Origin: Limonium bicolor
Taxonomy: Eukaryota > Streptophyta > Magnoliopsida > Caryophyllales > Plumbaginaceae
Assembly (NCBI GenBank): GCA_023374045.1
Contig: CM041779.1
Coordinates: 145,019,485 to 145,083,484, forward strand
Reading direction: 5' to 3'
Length of the DNA: 64,000 nucleotides
Shown piece by piece: positions 21,181 to 31,498 of this stretch. Numbering within the stretch: the first letter of the stretch is position 1; each line of letters begins with the position of its first letter. The notes beneath the pieces were generated by a model, which was not told the DNA's origin, did not search any database, and saw only the letters and a list, made by a program, of their open reading frames with translations. A program made the translations under genes and the position numbers.

Positions 21181-24100
21181 TGTAACGCCCCTATTTAACA
21201 TATTTATAGCGGAAATAAAATACTAAAGGCGTATAGACCATCGGGTTCCAAACACCCGCACCAAACCTCACCAATTACAACTTAAAGATTACAATTGTCA
21301 CGGCCTGACCTCGAGAAAACTTAACAAAAATAAAGCAGTAATAGAACAAATAACTCTCCACAAACCTAAATCTCATCCCAATCACTCGTTCTCTTCGTAC
21401 CTGCAAGATAAACCAAGCAGCCCACCCCGAGAGGGGTGGGTCAGTTCCCTGGAATGAACTGGTACGATCCTCCAAAACAAACTTATAAAACAACTCTTAA
21501 ATAAATAATAGCTTGAATACAATCACTTAAACCACACAGAGAACAAGGCATCTCACAAATCACCAAATCAAGATAACAAATTGAGAAAAAAGATAATATA
21601 GAAAGGTAAAGTTAGTGAAACAAAACACACCATGTGTTAGTGAACATCCAATGCCTTAGTTAAAACCCATTTCCAGTTAGGAGTAGAAAGACCCAGATAG
21701 TCACAAAGGATTAGGAATGAAAAGATAGATCCAAGAACCAATAACTCAAGAGTGGAAACAAATCAACTGGGAGAGATGGCCCCACCCGCCAAGTACTTCC
21801 TTTTAGGTCAGGGGATATACAGCCCCTCACTGTCTACTACGTCCCTTTTGGGACAGGAGATATACAGCCCCTCACTGTTACCATTGAAGACGCGCGCACG
21901 TTGAAACAACAAGATCCAGCTCATGGATGAAACGATATCCAGAGTCAAAAGAAGAATTTACCAAAATTGACCTTCTCCACATTCCCACTAGATCACTAAC
22001 TACCCAGAGCAATACCAAAACACTGAGTCCTACAAAGTGCAGAAGCGTAAACCCTAAGCAGTTAATGTCTAACGGAATAACCAATAGAAGGAACAATACC
22101 CATGTAAGTTTCACATTCAAGGCCCAGTTAGTCCACAAGCTGAGTTAGTCACACAACCATTTCCTTTTAGAAATTCCTCTTAAACTCAGTTAGCGTTTTT
22201 CGAAAACGTCCATAAGTCAATCAGTAAAAGTATCGGAGTACGAGAATCGTACCTGGTATGTGAAGAACAATAAATAACTCGAATGAGTGATTCCCCAATA
22301 GTAACCTATAATTAAGGTGTTCCAAGTGTCGATTAGTTAAGGGACCTATAAACCAAACAACCTCCTATTCTTACTGATCTGTAGTCCAGGTTTAGCATTA
22401 TTCTCTCACAAAGGTTTGGGCTCGTTTTTGTTAATTAAATCCTTTGTTAGGCCCATTTCGTTTAATTTGGAATGATTTAGAATTTATCCCTGAGAGTGGC
22501 CCAAACTCTCTTTGAATTGTTTAAGTGGGCTTTTGGAGTTCATAGACTTGGGCTTAATAAGTTAACCCAAGACCGTGTTACGCTTATGTTGTGTAATTAA
22601 ACCCTTAAGTTACTAATGACTATTTAATTAAACACCGATTAAAATCCTAAGGTTTTATATATATTCTTCTTATTATAACTATCACAAGCAATGTTATTTC
22701 CCTCACCTATTTTAATGTATTTATTTACATATATATACATCTTTATGTATTAAGATCTATCCATAACATTTTTTAAGAAATTTTACTGTATTTAATTATG
22801 TTTAATAACTTTTAGGCATAACCACACCGATATACTGTTTATAAAATAAAGTGTTTTCCATTATTTATAATATGTATATATACGTATACCTGTATTAGAA
22901 TTTAATTAAGACATCCCCAATGTAGCTTATTGTATTTAAATTATCTTATTACTTCAACATTTATCTGCATTCCATGTATGTTTCCTAAGGTATTTCTTTT
23001 ACTATATCTAAGGATACTAGCTCCTATAATATTTAGTTAATATAAGTTTGTTTATTAGCTCCCTGTTTTACTCTAAGTTACTACTTTATTCCCTTTTTAT
23101 ATGTGAAAATATATATATTCCTAGTTTTGATTAAGAATATTAACTCCCATATAAACAATAAATAAGATGTAGAATAATTAAATTCCTTGATTTAACATAA
23201 GTTTCTATTTAAATAAGTATATATACATATATGTAAATAATTTCACCTCTCTTAAAAGATATTACCCAAAACATTTATAAACATACTGTTATAAAATGTT
23301 AATTTAGTTTTCCTTATCTTACCCAGCTTAAAAGTTTATTAGCAAACCATACTTTAATTTTTGTTACATTAAAAACCATATATTATAAGTTATTCTTATG
23401 AAAAACTCATAAACATAATTTTTAAACCCATTTACCATAGTCCAACAATTCCCAAATTTAATATACAGTAACTATAACATTTTATACATATTATAAAACT
23501 TTTATTTCATAAAAATATCTTTTTAAATTAACCAAATAATTCTAGAAAACCCGTAAATTGAAAAATCATAACTTACGTTAAAAACTCCAAAACCATATTA
23601 ATTTACATCAAAATAAACTAGATTTATAAGGAATCTATGGTTAAAATTTCAAGTCAAAACATATTCGGGAAGGCCATTAACTAAATTCAACAAGTTAGAG
23701 TTGAATTCTGAAATATAATAAAACTTAAAACACTCCTTATTACCACGATCTAATCTCGACCGTCCAGTTCTTTAAACCCCGATCGGACGGTCCCAGAACC
23801 TCTAGTTCATCAGCGGATACAATTCGAAACCCGACTAATCTAAATCTCCCGATTTCTCTCAACTCACAGACCAAATTCGTTGATTCTTGTTTCTATGGTT
23901 TCGAAATTCAATTCCGGTTCTAATGATACCAAATTTGCTAGCTAACATGCGGGATTCATCGGTTTTCGATTCTGGTTCGAGGTTAGGGTTTAGTTATGGT
24001 TTCCGAATACAAATCTCACCAATTCACTCAATCTAATGCTTAATTGATGCAATTGGAACATGGTTTTGACCGATAATGTAATATAGATTAGCAAGGACGA

Positions 24101-25353
24101 AAGAATTTGAAGAAAAACTTACCAGAATTGCACAAACGAGAAGAAATCGATTTTGGTTTTCTGGGAAAATTTCGAACTTGTCTGTTCAGGGTGCCAACTT
24201 TGCGGATCTATAATTTACAGTACAATCGAGTTAGAACTTGTTCTTGGATTAATCTAAAGTGGAAACTTAACTCTAAACAATGATAGCAAGAAGTCACCCT
24301 AACTTGCACTGCACAGAAAGAAATCGGAGCTAAAAGTTACGAGTTTATACCTTGCGTTTTCTGGAAAAATCTATGATTTTATGTGGTGATGAATCCGAAA
24401 CTTTAGACACCTCGCTCTTCCAAACGGTTGGGAATTGGCTTTGGTCATCAACATGAAAGTTGTAGAGGGATTAGAGCTCTTCAAAACTAGCTAAAGAACA
24501 CGAAATTTGGCTGAGAAACGAAGAAGTTATGGCGAGACAAGTTTACCTGCTCAACTGATTTTTCTGGAAACTGGTTACGGTTTTGCGGGTAGGCTACTTT
24601 GGAATGAATTTCCGGTTGATTTAGGATGAACTAGATTTATTGTGAGTTATGGTTGTAAAGAGGAAGTGTAGGAGAAGACAACATGAAGATGACACTCAAA
24701 AATTCCAAAAGATGACAAAGTTATGAAGGTCACAAGTTAGGGCAAAAACTGGTATCGGTTACCGGAAAACTAAGAGATAAAATTGACTAAGTGTGGGCGC
24801 GTATCCCGAGGCGCACGAGTGAGTCAGCAGACTTGCCACATCAGCATTTTTTCAAAATTTTGCCTCTAAACCTCATTTTATCATAACTTTGGCTAGGATG
24901 ATCCGTTTTTGACGTTCTTTTTATCGAGCTTCATGGTTTTCCATAACCTATTCATTGGTATAGGTTTCATGGGCTGGTTTTACCATTCTCAAAAAGTCAG
25001 CCCTAGCAAGGCTTGAGAAGCTTTAGGGTTTTTAGAATTTTATATTGACTTTTATGTTACAAAACAATGTTCCAACTCTTTCTAAAATCTTTATAATATA
25101 CTTGGAGTGTTTATAAATTTTTCCAAGATTTATTGACTTATAAATCATATTATTAAATTCATAATACTATATAATAATATATGGTAATCCAATATTTAAT
25201 AGTTTTCTTTAGGATTAAATGGGAGAAATCCCATGATTTAATTTTCATAACTCCATATAAGGATATAATGATTTATTATTCCCCATTCCATACTATAATA
25301 TAATAATTAATGGTATTATTTACGGTTTTAATAAAAAATCCCGGGGTATTTCA
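21181..25353 (-). mobile_element. LTR1: 3' LTR of chromovirus copy A
   Basis: The plus strand runs TGTAACGCCCCTATTTAACA to GGGGTATTTCA, 4173 bp. It closely matches LTR2 (31767-35983) and LTR3 (46566 onward). The polypurine tract abuts at 25354. The LTR contains a hairpin CCCACCCC-GAGA-GGGGTGGG near 21420-21440 and a duplicated CAGGGGATATACAGCCCCTCACTG unit at about 21815 and 21850. There is no credible protein. The five bases to the left are CTTAA (21176-21180), the expected half of a target duplication. Confidence 0.9.
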
Positions 25354-25371
25354 GTATATCCCCTTTAAAAG
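25354..25371 (-). other. Polypurine tract of copy A
   Basis: The minus strand reads CTTTTAAAGGGGATATAC directly before the 3' LTR, the expected plus-strand DNA primer position. A conserved hairpin (AACTTCG/CGAAGTT, about 25373-25389) follows on the plus strand. A second near-copy of the tract lies at 25658-25676, just beyond the end of pol. Confidence 0.75.
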
Positions 25372-25716
25372 AAACTTCGCCTCGAAGTTTAAACCTCAAC
25401 TATACCAATCCAAACCTCCTTAACTACCATCCATTCCATTTCAATATTCAACCGAGATTACTCAGAATCAAATCAAACTGAATCAAAATATAAACTGAAT
25501 CAAAATATACCAAGATATACTAAATCAAACATCACATACTACCGTGCCATAATGTAAAACTACATACATACACCTCTCACTCTACTAATAATGTTTTCCC
25601 TCTACTAATAATGCAACAGGGCATAATCCGGATGAGATACGAAGGAGGAGTATGCCAGTATATCCCCCTTAAAAGAGCTAAGGTACACCCTCGTACCGCT
25701 ACTAATGTGAACCACA

Positions 25717-26151
25717 TCAGGATAGCAGAATATCATGTAATAGATGTGGGTACTTTACTCTCATGGAGTCCTCAGTCTCCCAAGTAGCTTCCACAACCCC
25801 ATGATGCTCCCAAAGAACTTTCACCAATTTGAATGATTTGCCTCTCGTTTCTCGGACCTTCGTGTCCAAGATCCGAATAGGAGTCTCCTCATACCTCAGT
25901 GTAGGCTCGATCTCCAATCTCTCTGGCTGCAGTGTGTGAGAAGGGTCAGACATATACTTATTCAACTGAGATACATGAAACACATCGTGTACCTTCCCTA
26001 ACTCCGCTGGTAGCTCTAGTCTGTAAGTAACTGGGCCCACTCGCTCCATAATCCTATACGGACCGACATACTTAGGGCTTAGTTTCCCTCTCATCCCAAA
26101 TCTGAATATCCCTCTCATCGGAGACACCCGTAAGAAAACCATGTCACCCAA
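25717..26151 (-). CDS. pol copy A: integrase C-terminal region with chromodomain
   Basis: A 144-aa open segment forms the end of Pol. The first half (LSPKYVGPYRI..., LPAELGKVHDVFHVSQLNKY) is the conserved integrase C-terminal module of plant gypsy elements. The second half (ILDTKVRETRGK...KVLWEHHG...EATWE) is a chromodomain, which assigns the element to chromoviruses. Long LTRs and this EATWE-type domain suggest the Tekay/Del branch, though I could not test that. The chromodomain is expected to steer integration into heterochromatin. It continues the integrase at 26160 with a frame change, so copy A is broken here. Confidence 0.9.
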   Translation of the reverse strand: MGDMVFLRVSPMRGIFRFGMRGKLSPKYVGPYRIMERVGPVTYRLELPAELGKVHDVFHVSQLNKYMSDPSHTLQPERLEIEPTLRYEETPIRILDTKVRETRGKSFKLVKVLWEHHGVVEATWETEDSMRVKYPHLLHDILLS

Positions 26152-26159
26152 CTGAAACT

Positions 26160-27144
26160 CTAGCTCTCTGGTGCGCTGATCCCCATAGCATTTCTGTCTA
26201 GGCCGCGCTGCCCTCTCATGTGTTGCTGAATAACTCTGACGTCATCCTGCAGTGTCTGAACATACTCGGGCCCAATCAGGACTGCCTCGGTAGGGTCACT
26301 CCATGATAAGGGGGTCCGGCACGGCCTGCCATACAGAGCCTGGAATGGTGCCATGCCGATAGACGAGTGGTAAGAGTTATTATAGGAGAACTCCACCAGG
26401 TGTAGACGCTCTATCCAACTCCCCTGATAGTCTAGAGCAATTGCTCGTAGCATATCCTCTAGCGTTTAAATCGTCCTCTCGTCTGCCCATCAGTCTGAGG
26501 GTGAAAGGCTGTGCTAAGGCATAACTGAGTACCAAACGCCTCCTGCACATGACGCCAAAATCTACTGAGGAACGTGTGTCACGATCGGAGACAATCGTCT
26601 TCGGTACCCCATGGTACCAGATGTGCTCTGTGGTGAACACCTCAGCAAGCTTAGGCACCTTCCATGTGTCCTTGATAGGTATAAACATGGCTGTCTTGGT
26701 CAATCTATCGACTATCACCCAAATAGAATTAAGTCCGCCTCTAGCTGGAGAAGACCGACCACAAAGTCCATGCTGATGTTGTCAAACTTCTAGCACGGTA
26801 CTGGTAATGACTGACTCTGGCCTCCTGGTCGACGATGCTCAACTGCACCTTCTCACAGGTGAGGCATCGGGAGACGAAGTCTGCTACATCCCTCTTCACC
26901 TCACTCCACAGAATAACTGCTTCAAATCCTTGTACATCTTGGTGGCTCCAAGGTGTACTGATAATGTAGAGGAATGAGCCTCAGAGAGAATCCTGGTGTG
27001 AAGTTCTATCGCATCCTGAGGAACGCAGAGTCTGCCTCTGACTCGAAGGTGTCCCTCACTGTCTAGCTCGTACTCATACTTCAGACCATCAGTCTTACCG
27101 TCAGCTAACTTTTGCTTGACGCCCTGCAGGTATACATCACTATC
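26160..27144 (-). pseudogene. pol copy A: integrase (zinc-binding and DDE core), frameshifted
   Basis: The region holds, in order on the minus strand, an HHCC-like remnant with RCLTCEKVQ (about 26850-26900), a core with the VSDRDTR motif (about 26600), then ERLHLVEFSYNNSYHSSIG and PFQALYGRPCRTPL in a different frame (26160-26453). Copy B preserves the uninterrupted core. Frameshifts near 26460 and 26570 plus losses in the N-terminal domain make this copy non-functional. The gene would have joined element DNA to the chromosome. Confidence 0.8.
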
Positions 27145-27543
27145 CTAGGCTGCGTATATCTCCTCAGCTATCATGGTCGTCTCTATCAAAGCTAGGAGTG
27201 AGTACACTCTCCTTCTCAAAGCGTCTGCTACGACATTCCCTTTACCTTCAGTGTACTGAAGGTTGATGTCATGATCAGCCAGTAGCTCGACCCATCGTCG
27301 CTGTCTCAGGTTCAGCTCCTTCTGGGTCCAGATGTACTTCAGACTCTTATGATCTGTCATAATCCGGACTGTGGCTCCATACAAGTAATGTCGCCAGATC
27401 TTCAAGGCGAAGACTATGGCGAGGAGCTCAAGGTCGTGTGTGGGGTAATTTTCTTCGTGCTTCTTCAGCTGTCGAGAATCGTACGCTATCACTCTGCCAT
27501 TCTGCATCAGTACCCCCACCAATCCCTCTGCCTGAAGCATCAT
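27145..27543 (-). CDS. pol copy A: RNase H domain (partial)
   Basis: The 132-aa open segment carries the Ty3/gypsy RNase H pattern: [17 protein letters not shown], then [24 protein letters not shown] with the catalytic Glu, TDHKSLKYI with catalytic Asp, and [10 protein letters not shown]. The usual S of DALSRR is R here. The first catalytic Asp segment (YCDASG in copy B) lies upstream in another frame (about 27545-27560). The domain degrades the RNA strand of RNA-DNA hybrids during reverse transcription. Confidence 0.85.
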   Translation of the reverse strand: MMLQAEGLVGVLMQNGRVIAYDSRQLKKHEENYPTHDLELLAIVFALKIWRHYLYGATVRIMTDHKSLKYIWTQKELNLRQRRWVELLADHDINLQYTEGKGNVVADALRRRVYSLLALIETTMIAEEIYAA

Positions 27544-27831
27544 AATACACCTCGTATCCCTCGTTCCCCTCAGGGATCACTAATACTGGAGTTGTGGTCA
27601 AGGCGTCCTTTAACGCCTAGAAGGAGACCTCACAAGCCTCTGTCTATACAAACGGGTCATTCTTCATCAGAGAGGTCAAGGGCTTGGCTAGCCTAGAGAA
27701 GTCCTTCACAAAGCGTCTATAGGAGCCAGCCAACTAAAGGAAACTCCTCACCTCTGTCACGGTGCGAGGTCTATGCCAGCTCTTCCACTGCCTCAATCTT
27801 AGTTGGTCTACTGAAACTCCCTCAGCTGAGA

Positions 27832-28415
27832 TCACATGTCCAAGAAAGGACACCTTGTCCAGCCAGAATTCACTTTGCTGAACTTGGCATATAGCTTCTT
27901 CTCTCTCAGAGTCTCCAAGGCTGTCCTTAAATGCTGCTCGTGTTCCTCCCGACTCTTGGAGAATACCAAGATGTCATCTATGAACACGACTACTGACTTA
28001 TCCAACTGGGCTTGGAAGACTCTCTGTATCAGATCCATGAATCTCGCGGGTGCATTGGTCAGTCCAAACGGCATCACTGTGAACTCGTTGTGGCCGTATC
28101 AGGTCCGGAAGGCTGTCATCTCTATATCTGACTCAGCTACAACTATCTTATGATATCCGGACACACATCAATCTTGGAGAACACCTTAGCTCCCCTCAGC
28201 TGGTCGAACAAGTCATCGATCCTGGGTAGTGGGTACTTGTTCTTGATCGTGACATTGTTCAGCTCTCTGTAGTCGATGCAGAGTCTCATGCTTCCGTCCT
28301 TTTTCTTGACAAAAAGCACTGGAGCACCCCAAGGTGAGACACTGGGTCTGATGAACCCCTTATCTAGTAGCTCCTGCAGCTGCTTCTTCAACTCAACCAT
28401 CTCTGCAGGGCCCAT
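27832..28415 (-). pseudogene. pol copy A: reverse transcriptase, frameshifted
   Basis: Two open segments, 28415-28143 and 28077-27832, cover the gypsy reverse transcriptase. The first has the palm entry ([19 protein letters not shown]) and [24 protein letters not shown] with the first catalytic Asp. The second has [15 protein letters not shown] and the FIDDILVFS catalytic pair. The YHQI region between them is damaged (near 28085-28150), so the copy is broken. Copy B retains this part. Confidence 0.88.
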
Positions 28416-28532
28416 CCGGTAGGGAGCCTTAGCAATCGGTCCCGTGCCAGGTAGAGGTCGATATTAATTCAACCTCTCTCAGTGGTGGTAGTCCAGGTAG
28501 CTCCTCTGGAAAAACATCGGGGTACTCTGACA

Positions 28533-29167
28533 CTATAGGACATCGCACAGGAACTTCGGATCCGTCCTCAGATCCTGAGCATAACAGTAGTAGGCGGTAG
28601 CGCCCCTGGACACCTCCTTCATTAGGGATAAAGCCGATACAACCTTCACAGTCGGCTGTTTAGGTTGCATTCGGTATGACACTATGATCCCTGTAGCTGA
28701 CTTCAGGAAGAGACGGTGCTCTGCACAGTGTAGTCTACCTCGGTACCGCTGTAGCGTGTCCATGCCCACAATTATGTGAACCCCATGCCAGGGAAAACTA
28801 TGGCATCCAAAGGAATTCTGCTCCCTTGATGTGTATGCTCAAATTCTTGCACTGCTTACTGCATTTGATCAGCTCTCGGGACGGCAGCAAGACTGAGCAG
28901 TCATGGATATCCTCTGTGGAAGCATTGATCTTGGCATGAAACACTTGTGATATGAAGGAGTGGGAGGCACCAGAATCAAACAGGACTGTGGCCTCCACTC
29001 CATTAACTAGGAACGTGCCTGAAATTATAGGATAGATTTTTAAGATTCTGGGTAAACGTTCCACGGTAATTACTCAGGGCTAATGTTTATACCTGTGATG
29101 ACCATTCCATTGCTCTTTGCTTGAGCCTGGTTCAACGCATTCAACCTGATCCCTGAGTTTCCAACCC
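28533..29167 (-). pseudogene. pol copy A: retropepsin-type protease and linker, with one intron
   Basis: An exon 29167-29093 (VGNSGIRLNALNQAQ...VIT) joins across a 74-nt GT-AG intron (29019-29092) in frame to TFLVNGVEATVLFDSGASHSFIS, the aspartic protease active site (Asp codon at 28975-28977, DSGA instead of the usual DTGA or DPGA). After a frameshift near 28800 the linker continues at 28769-28533 (DTLQRYRGRLHCAEHRLF...). The protease would cut the Gag-Pol polyprotein. Its first exon begins 2 nt into a codon, matching the phase of the last gag exon rather than that of the dioxygenase stop. Confidence 0.82.
29019..29092 (-). other. Intron in protease region, copy A (74 nt)
   Basis: Donor CACAG|GTATAAAC and acceptor ATAATTTCAG|GC. 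Removing it joins ...VIT-G-TFLVNG, the conserved plant gypsy protease start, in phase. Reading through meets a stop (GAGTAA). The same borders occur in copy B. Confidence 0.8.
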
Positions 29168-30153
29168 CTACAATGAAGCAATAAAATTCTTAGAATTTCC
29201 ATTCTTATTGAAAGCTTCATGAGCAACTCAACATTTACAATGCTGAAACTGTAAAGTACAAGGCTAGGTCTGTCTAAAGGTTAGGTTTAGACGACCCGGT
29301 TTCATATGGGTCTGGTTAATGATGGGTGTGGGGGCTGTGTTGGGCTTGATTCTCTTCACCCCATGGTAGATGAGTCTAGCTGCCCCACCAAAATCAGTAC
29401 ATCACCCGGCTTCAGGAGGATCTTGGTAGCAAGGTCCATCCTCTTTTGATCACCAAATAGGAACTCCGCGTCGTCTCCAAGCGATATGGACACCACTGGA
29501 ACTCCTCTGGTGGTGGACTCTGGCGATTCATCCTTGTCTTGGTGGATCCCTAGCTTACCCTCCTTTCCATAGAAGTTGATGATGGACACGTCGGAGGTTA
29601 GGTCTGGGACGGGCTCATCCTCCAATACTTGCGCTGCCTTTACTGCAGCTCTAATAATGGTCTGCAGTTCCTCCGGGATTGGCGGCACCTCCACCTCTTC
29701 ATAGCTCTTGGTGGTGTGGTCCCACTTCTTACCTAGGCACATGATCTTCACCTTCATGGTTGAACCATTCTTGAAGGTAGGGGTGTAAAAATTTCCTTCC
29801 TTCACACCTAACTCCCTGATCTGGAGGATCAATGCATACTGGACTGCTGGGGTCAGGTATTCTCGTAGTAAGATCATCCCAGGTCTCAAGACCGCACACT
29901 TCTCTGGTGGGTGGGGTTTGGCTTCAAAAGGGATGTTGGGTGTGGAATATGGCAAAATAGGAAAGCAAATATCGAAAGCTGAACAACAATTGCCATTAAA
30001 TAAATAAGTCAAGGCTCACAACTGGAAAGAAAGGTTCAAACGAAACAAAATAAAGGGTTTGTAGTTCATCCCTTTTACATTGGAAAGAAAACTAGCCAAT
30101 GAAATGTGAAGAAAGTAAAGTCTAAGGCTCTTCGTGAGGGAAGTAGTCCTCAC
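29168..30153 (-). other. Predicted alternative intron/cassette: AlkB exon retained or skipped
   Basis: Donor CACTTG|GTGAGG (30153) can use two acceptors: TTCAG|CTTTCGAT (intron 29979-30153, 175 nt), entering the dioxygenase exon, or CATTGTAG|GGGTTGG (intron 29168-30153, 986 nt), entering the protease exon. The gag exon ends one base into a codon and both acceptor exons begin with two bases of a codon, so both joins are in frame. Unspliced RNA stops at TAG 30122-30124. Copy B keeps the donor and both acceptors. This is inferred from sequence only. Confidence 0.65.
29264..29978 (-). pseudogene. AlkB-type 2OG/Fe(II) dioxygenase (plant ALKBH1-like) carried by retrotransposon copy A
   Basis: The exon is about 238 codons between gag and protease. 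It starts at an acceptor (TTGTTGTTCAG|CT, exon from 29978) and ends at TAG 29264-29266. Landmarks in order are FDIC near the start, VLRPGMILLREYL, MCLGKKWD, INFYGKEGKLGIHQDKDES with the HxD iron ligands (His codon 29542-29544, Asp 29536-29538), VSISLGDDAEFLFG and LKPGDVLI. One base is missing after this (near 29383). The third iron ligand segment YHGVKRI (His codon 29363-29365) and the C-terminal RLNLTFR, whose Arg normally holds 2-oxoglutarate, are read in the next frame. The family removes methyl groups from nucleic-acid bases; the substrate here is unknown. There is no ATG at the 5' end before RPGM, which fits expression by splicing onto gag. Confidence 0.9.
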
Positions 30154-30522
30154 CAAGTGAGTGACTCGGGTCATCACTCGCTGCCTCGATGCGGTCCACC
30201 ATGTTAAGGACCGGTTCCTTGCCCGGCCTTTGGGGGTAGTTCTGTCCTGGCCTCTGTGGATGGCTCGGGGCAGGGCGGCTGGTAGATGGTCCAGCGCCTC
30301 CTGTGCCACCTCGACCTCCTCTAGTAGTAGTAGCAACTGGGGCTCTAGCAGTGGTCCCGGTGCATGGCTTGTAGTTCCTGGAATCCGGGTTCAGGAAGCA
30401 TTCGAATGATCAGTGCCCCTTCTTACCGCAGTGGTTGCAATCCACCAGGTTCCCCTTACAATCCTTGCCCGGGTGGTCCTTCTTGCACCACTTGTAGAAG
30501 TACTTCCTCGCAGGTTGGTTCC

Positions 30523-30593
30523 CTGTTTCAGTTGCAAGGTTAGTAATTGGGATAACAAAATGTAACCACATTGGAGATTCTAATTTATCTCAC
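30523..30593 (-). other. Intron 2 in gag, copy A (71 nt)
   Basis: Donor TTTAAGG|GTGAGATAAA, acceptor ACTGAAACAG|GGAACC. The first exon ends with one codon base and the next supplies two, giving an uninterrupted frame into the zinc-knuckle exon. The intron sequence itself contains stops (TAAATTAG). Confidence 0.8.
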
Positions 30594-30807
30594 CCTTAAA
30601 TGGCTGGGAGCGGAGTGGCTCAGCATTAGTATATGAGGGGACCATGGCCTTCTCATTCCTCCTCCCCTTGTAGAACTTTCCCTTCCTCTCATAGTTCTGG
30701 GAAAAGTTCCCTCCATTTCCTTTTTCTCCATCCCCCATCCTCTTGCCTAGCACAGAGTCCTGGTAGGCAATGGTGGTCTCGCAGTCATTCGCGTCATCCG
30801 CTAGCTC

Positions 30808-30873
30808 CTGTGGTGATAATATATTTGTTGGGGAAACCTTTGCGTACCAGAAATTCTAAATCATGTTCCATAC
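30808..30873 (-). other. Intron 1 in gag, copy A (66 nt)
   Basis: Donor CCCTACAG|GTATGGAAC, acceptor TATCACCACAG|GAGCTAGCG. It lies between whole codons, and the frame then stays open for about 70 codons. Reading through hits a stop shortly after the donor. Confidence 0.8.
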
Positions 30874-31498
30874 CTGTAGGGTCATCCCTCTGGTGGAACC
30901 GATCATAGTCATGATCCTGAAGTTCAAGCCGGTGTGGAATTTATCCTCCAGATACCTCGGAGCGTAAGCTCCCTCTCCAATAACAGCGAGCAGCTCCACA
31001 ACTTTATTATAGTACTCAGCAACAGAGAAAGTTCCTTGCTTCAGCTGCTCGAACTCGCTCCTCATCCTCTTCTGTAGGTAGGATGGATAAAACTTGGCTC
31101 TCAGGGCCACTAAGAAGGCTGGGAAGCCGAAGTCCTCCTGGGCAGTCAGCTCAGCTCTAGCGGTCTGCCACCATCGATGCGCGGGTCCCTGAGAAAGTAG
31201 GCCGCTATGTCCACCTGGCGACCCTGGAACGTGCAGAGAGGTGAAGGCCTTCTGCATCTCATCGATGTATCTCTCTAAGGTATTCGGCTCTGGCTGGCCT
31301 TCGTATACTGGGGAAGAAAGTCGTTGACTGCCTTCAGGCAGTTGAACTCCCGGGGGACTTAGGTGGTGGCTGTGGGATCTGAGCCTGCTGCTGAGCTAAT
31401 GCAGTTGTCACAATCTGCACTATGACCTCTGGGGTGACAGCGTCGGGTCCATAGCCTCCTGAGGGACCAGCTCCTCCTCTTCCTCCTCTTCGAGACAT

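Larger units (their letters stand above)
30122..31498 (-). pseudogene. gag of copy A, three exons, one stop and one upstream frameshift
   Basis: ATG at 31496-31498 begins MSRRGGRGGAGPSGGYGPD. A frameshift lies near 31340-31360. The capsid-like core is open at 31257-30874 (WWQTARAEL, FYPSYLQKRMRSEFEQLKQG, VAEYYNKVVEL), typical of plant gypsy Gag. Intron 1 (30808-30873) and intron 2 (30523-30593) are removed in phase, giving ELADDANDCETT...PLRSQPFK then GNQPARKYFYKWCKKDHPGKDC and the zinc knuckle CNHCGKKGH. Here a TGA interrupts the knuckle; copy B has a sense codon instead. The tail is G/P-rich (RGGRGGTGG) and ends at TAG 30122. Gag packages element RNA in virus-like particles. Confidence 0.85.

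Noticed and set aside
22660..23300. AT-rich LTR body as a matrix-attachment region or origin
   Set aside because: TATATA-rich runs are shared by all three LTR copies and are simply the LTR's composition; nothing specific supports another function.
29264..29978. AlkB domain as an ordinary host gene or a chance insertion
   Set aside because: It occurs in both tandem interiors at the same place between gag and protease, on the element's strand, with the same splice borders. A host gene would not be duplicated in that exact context.
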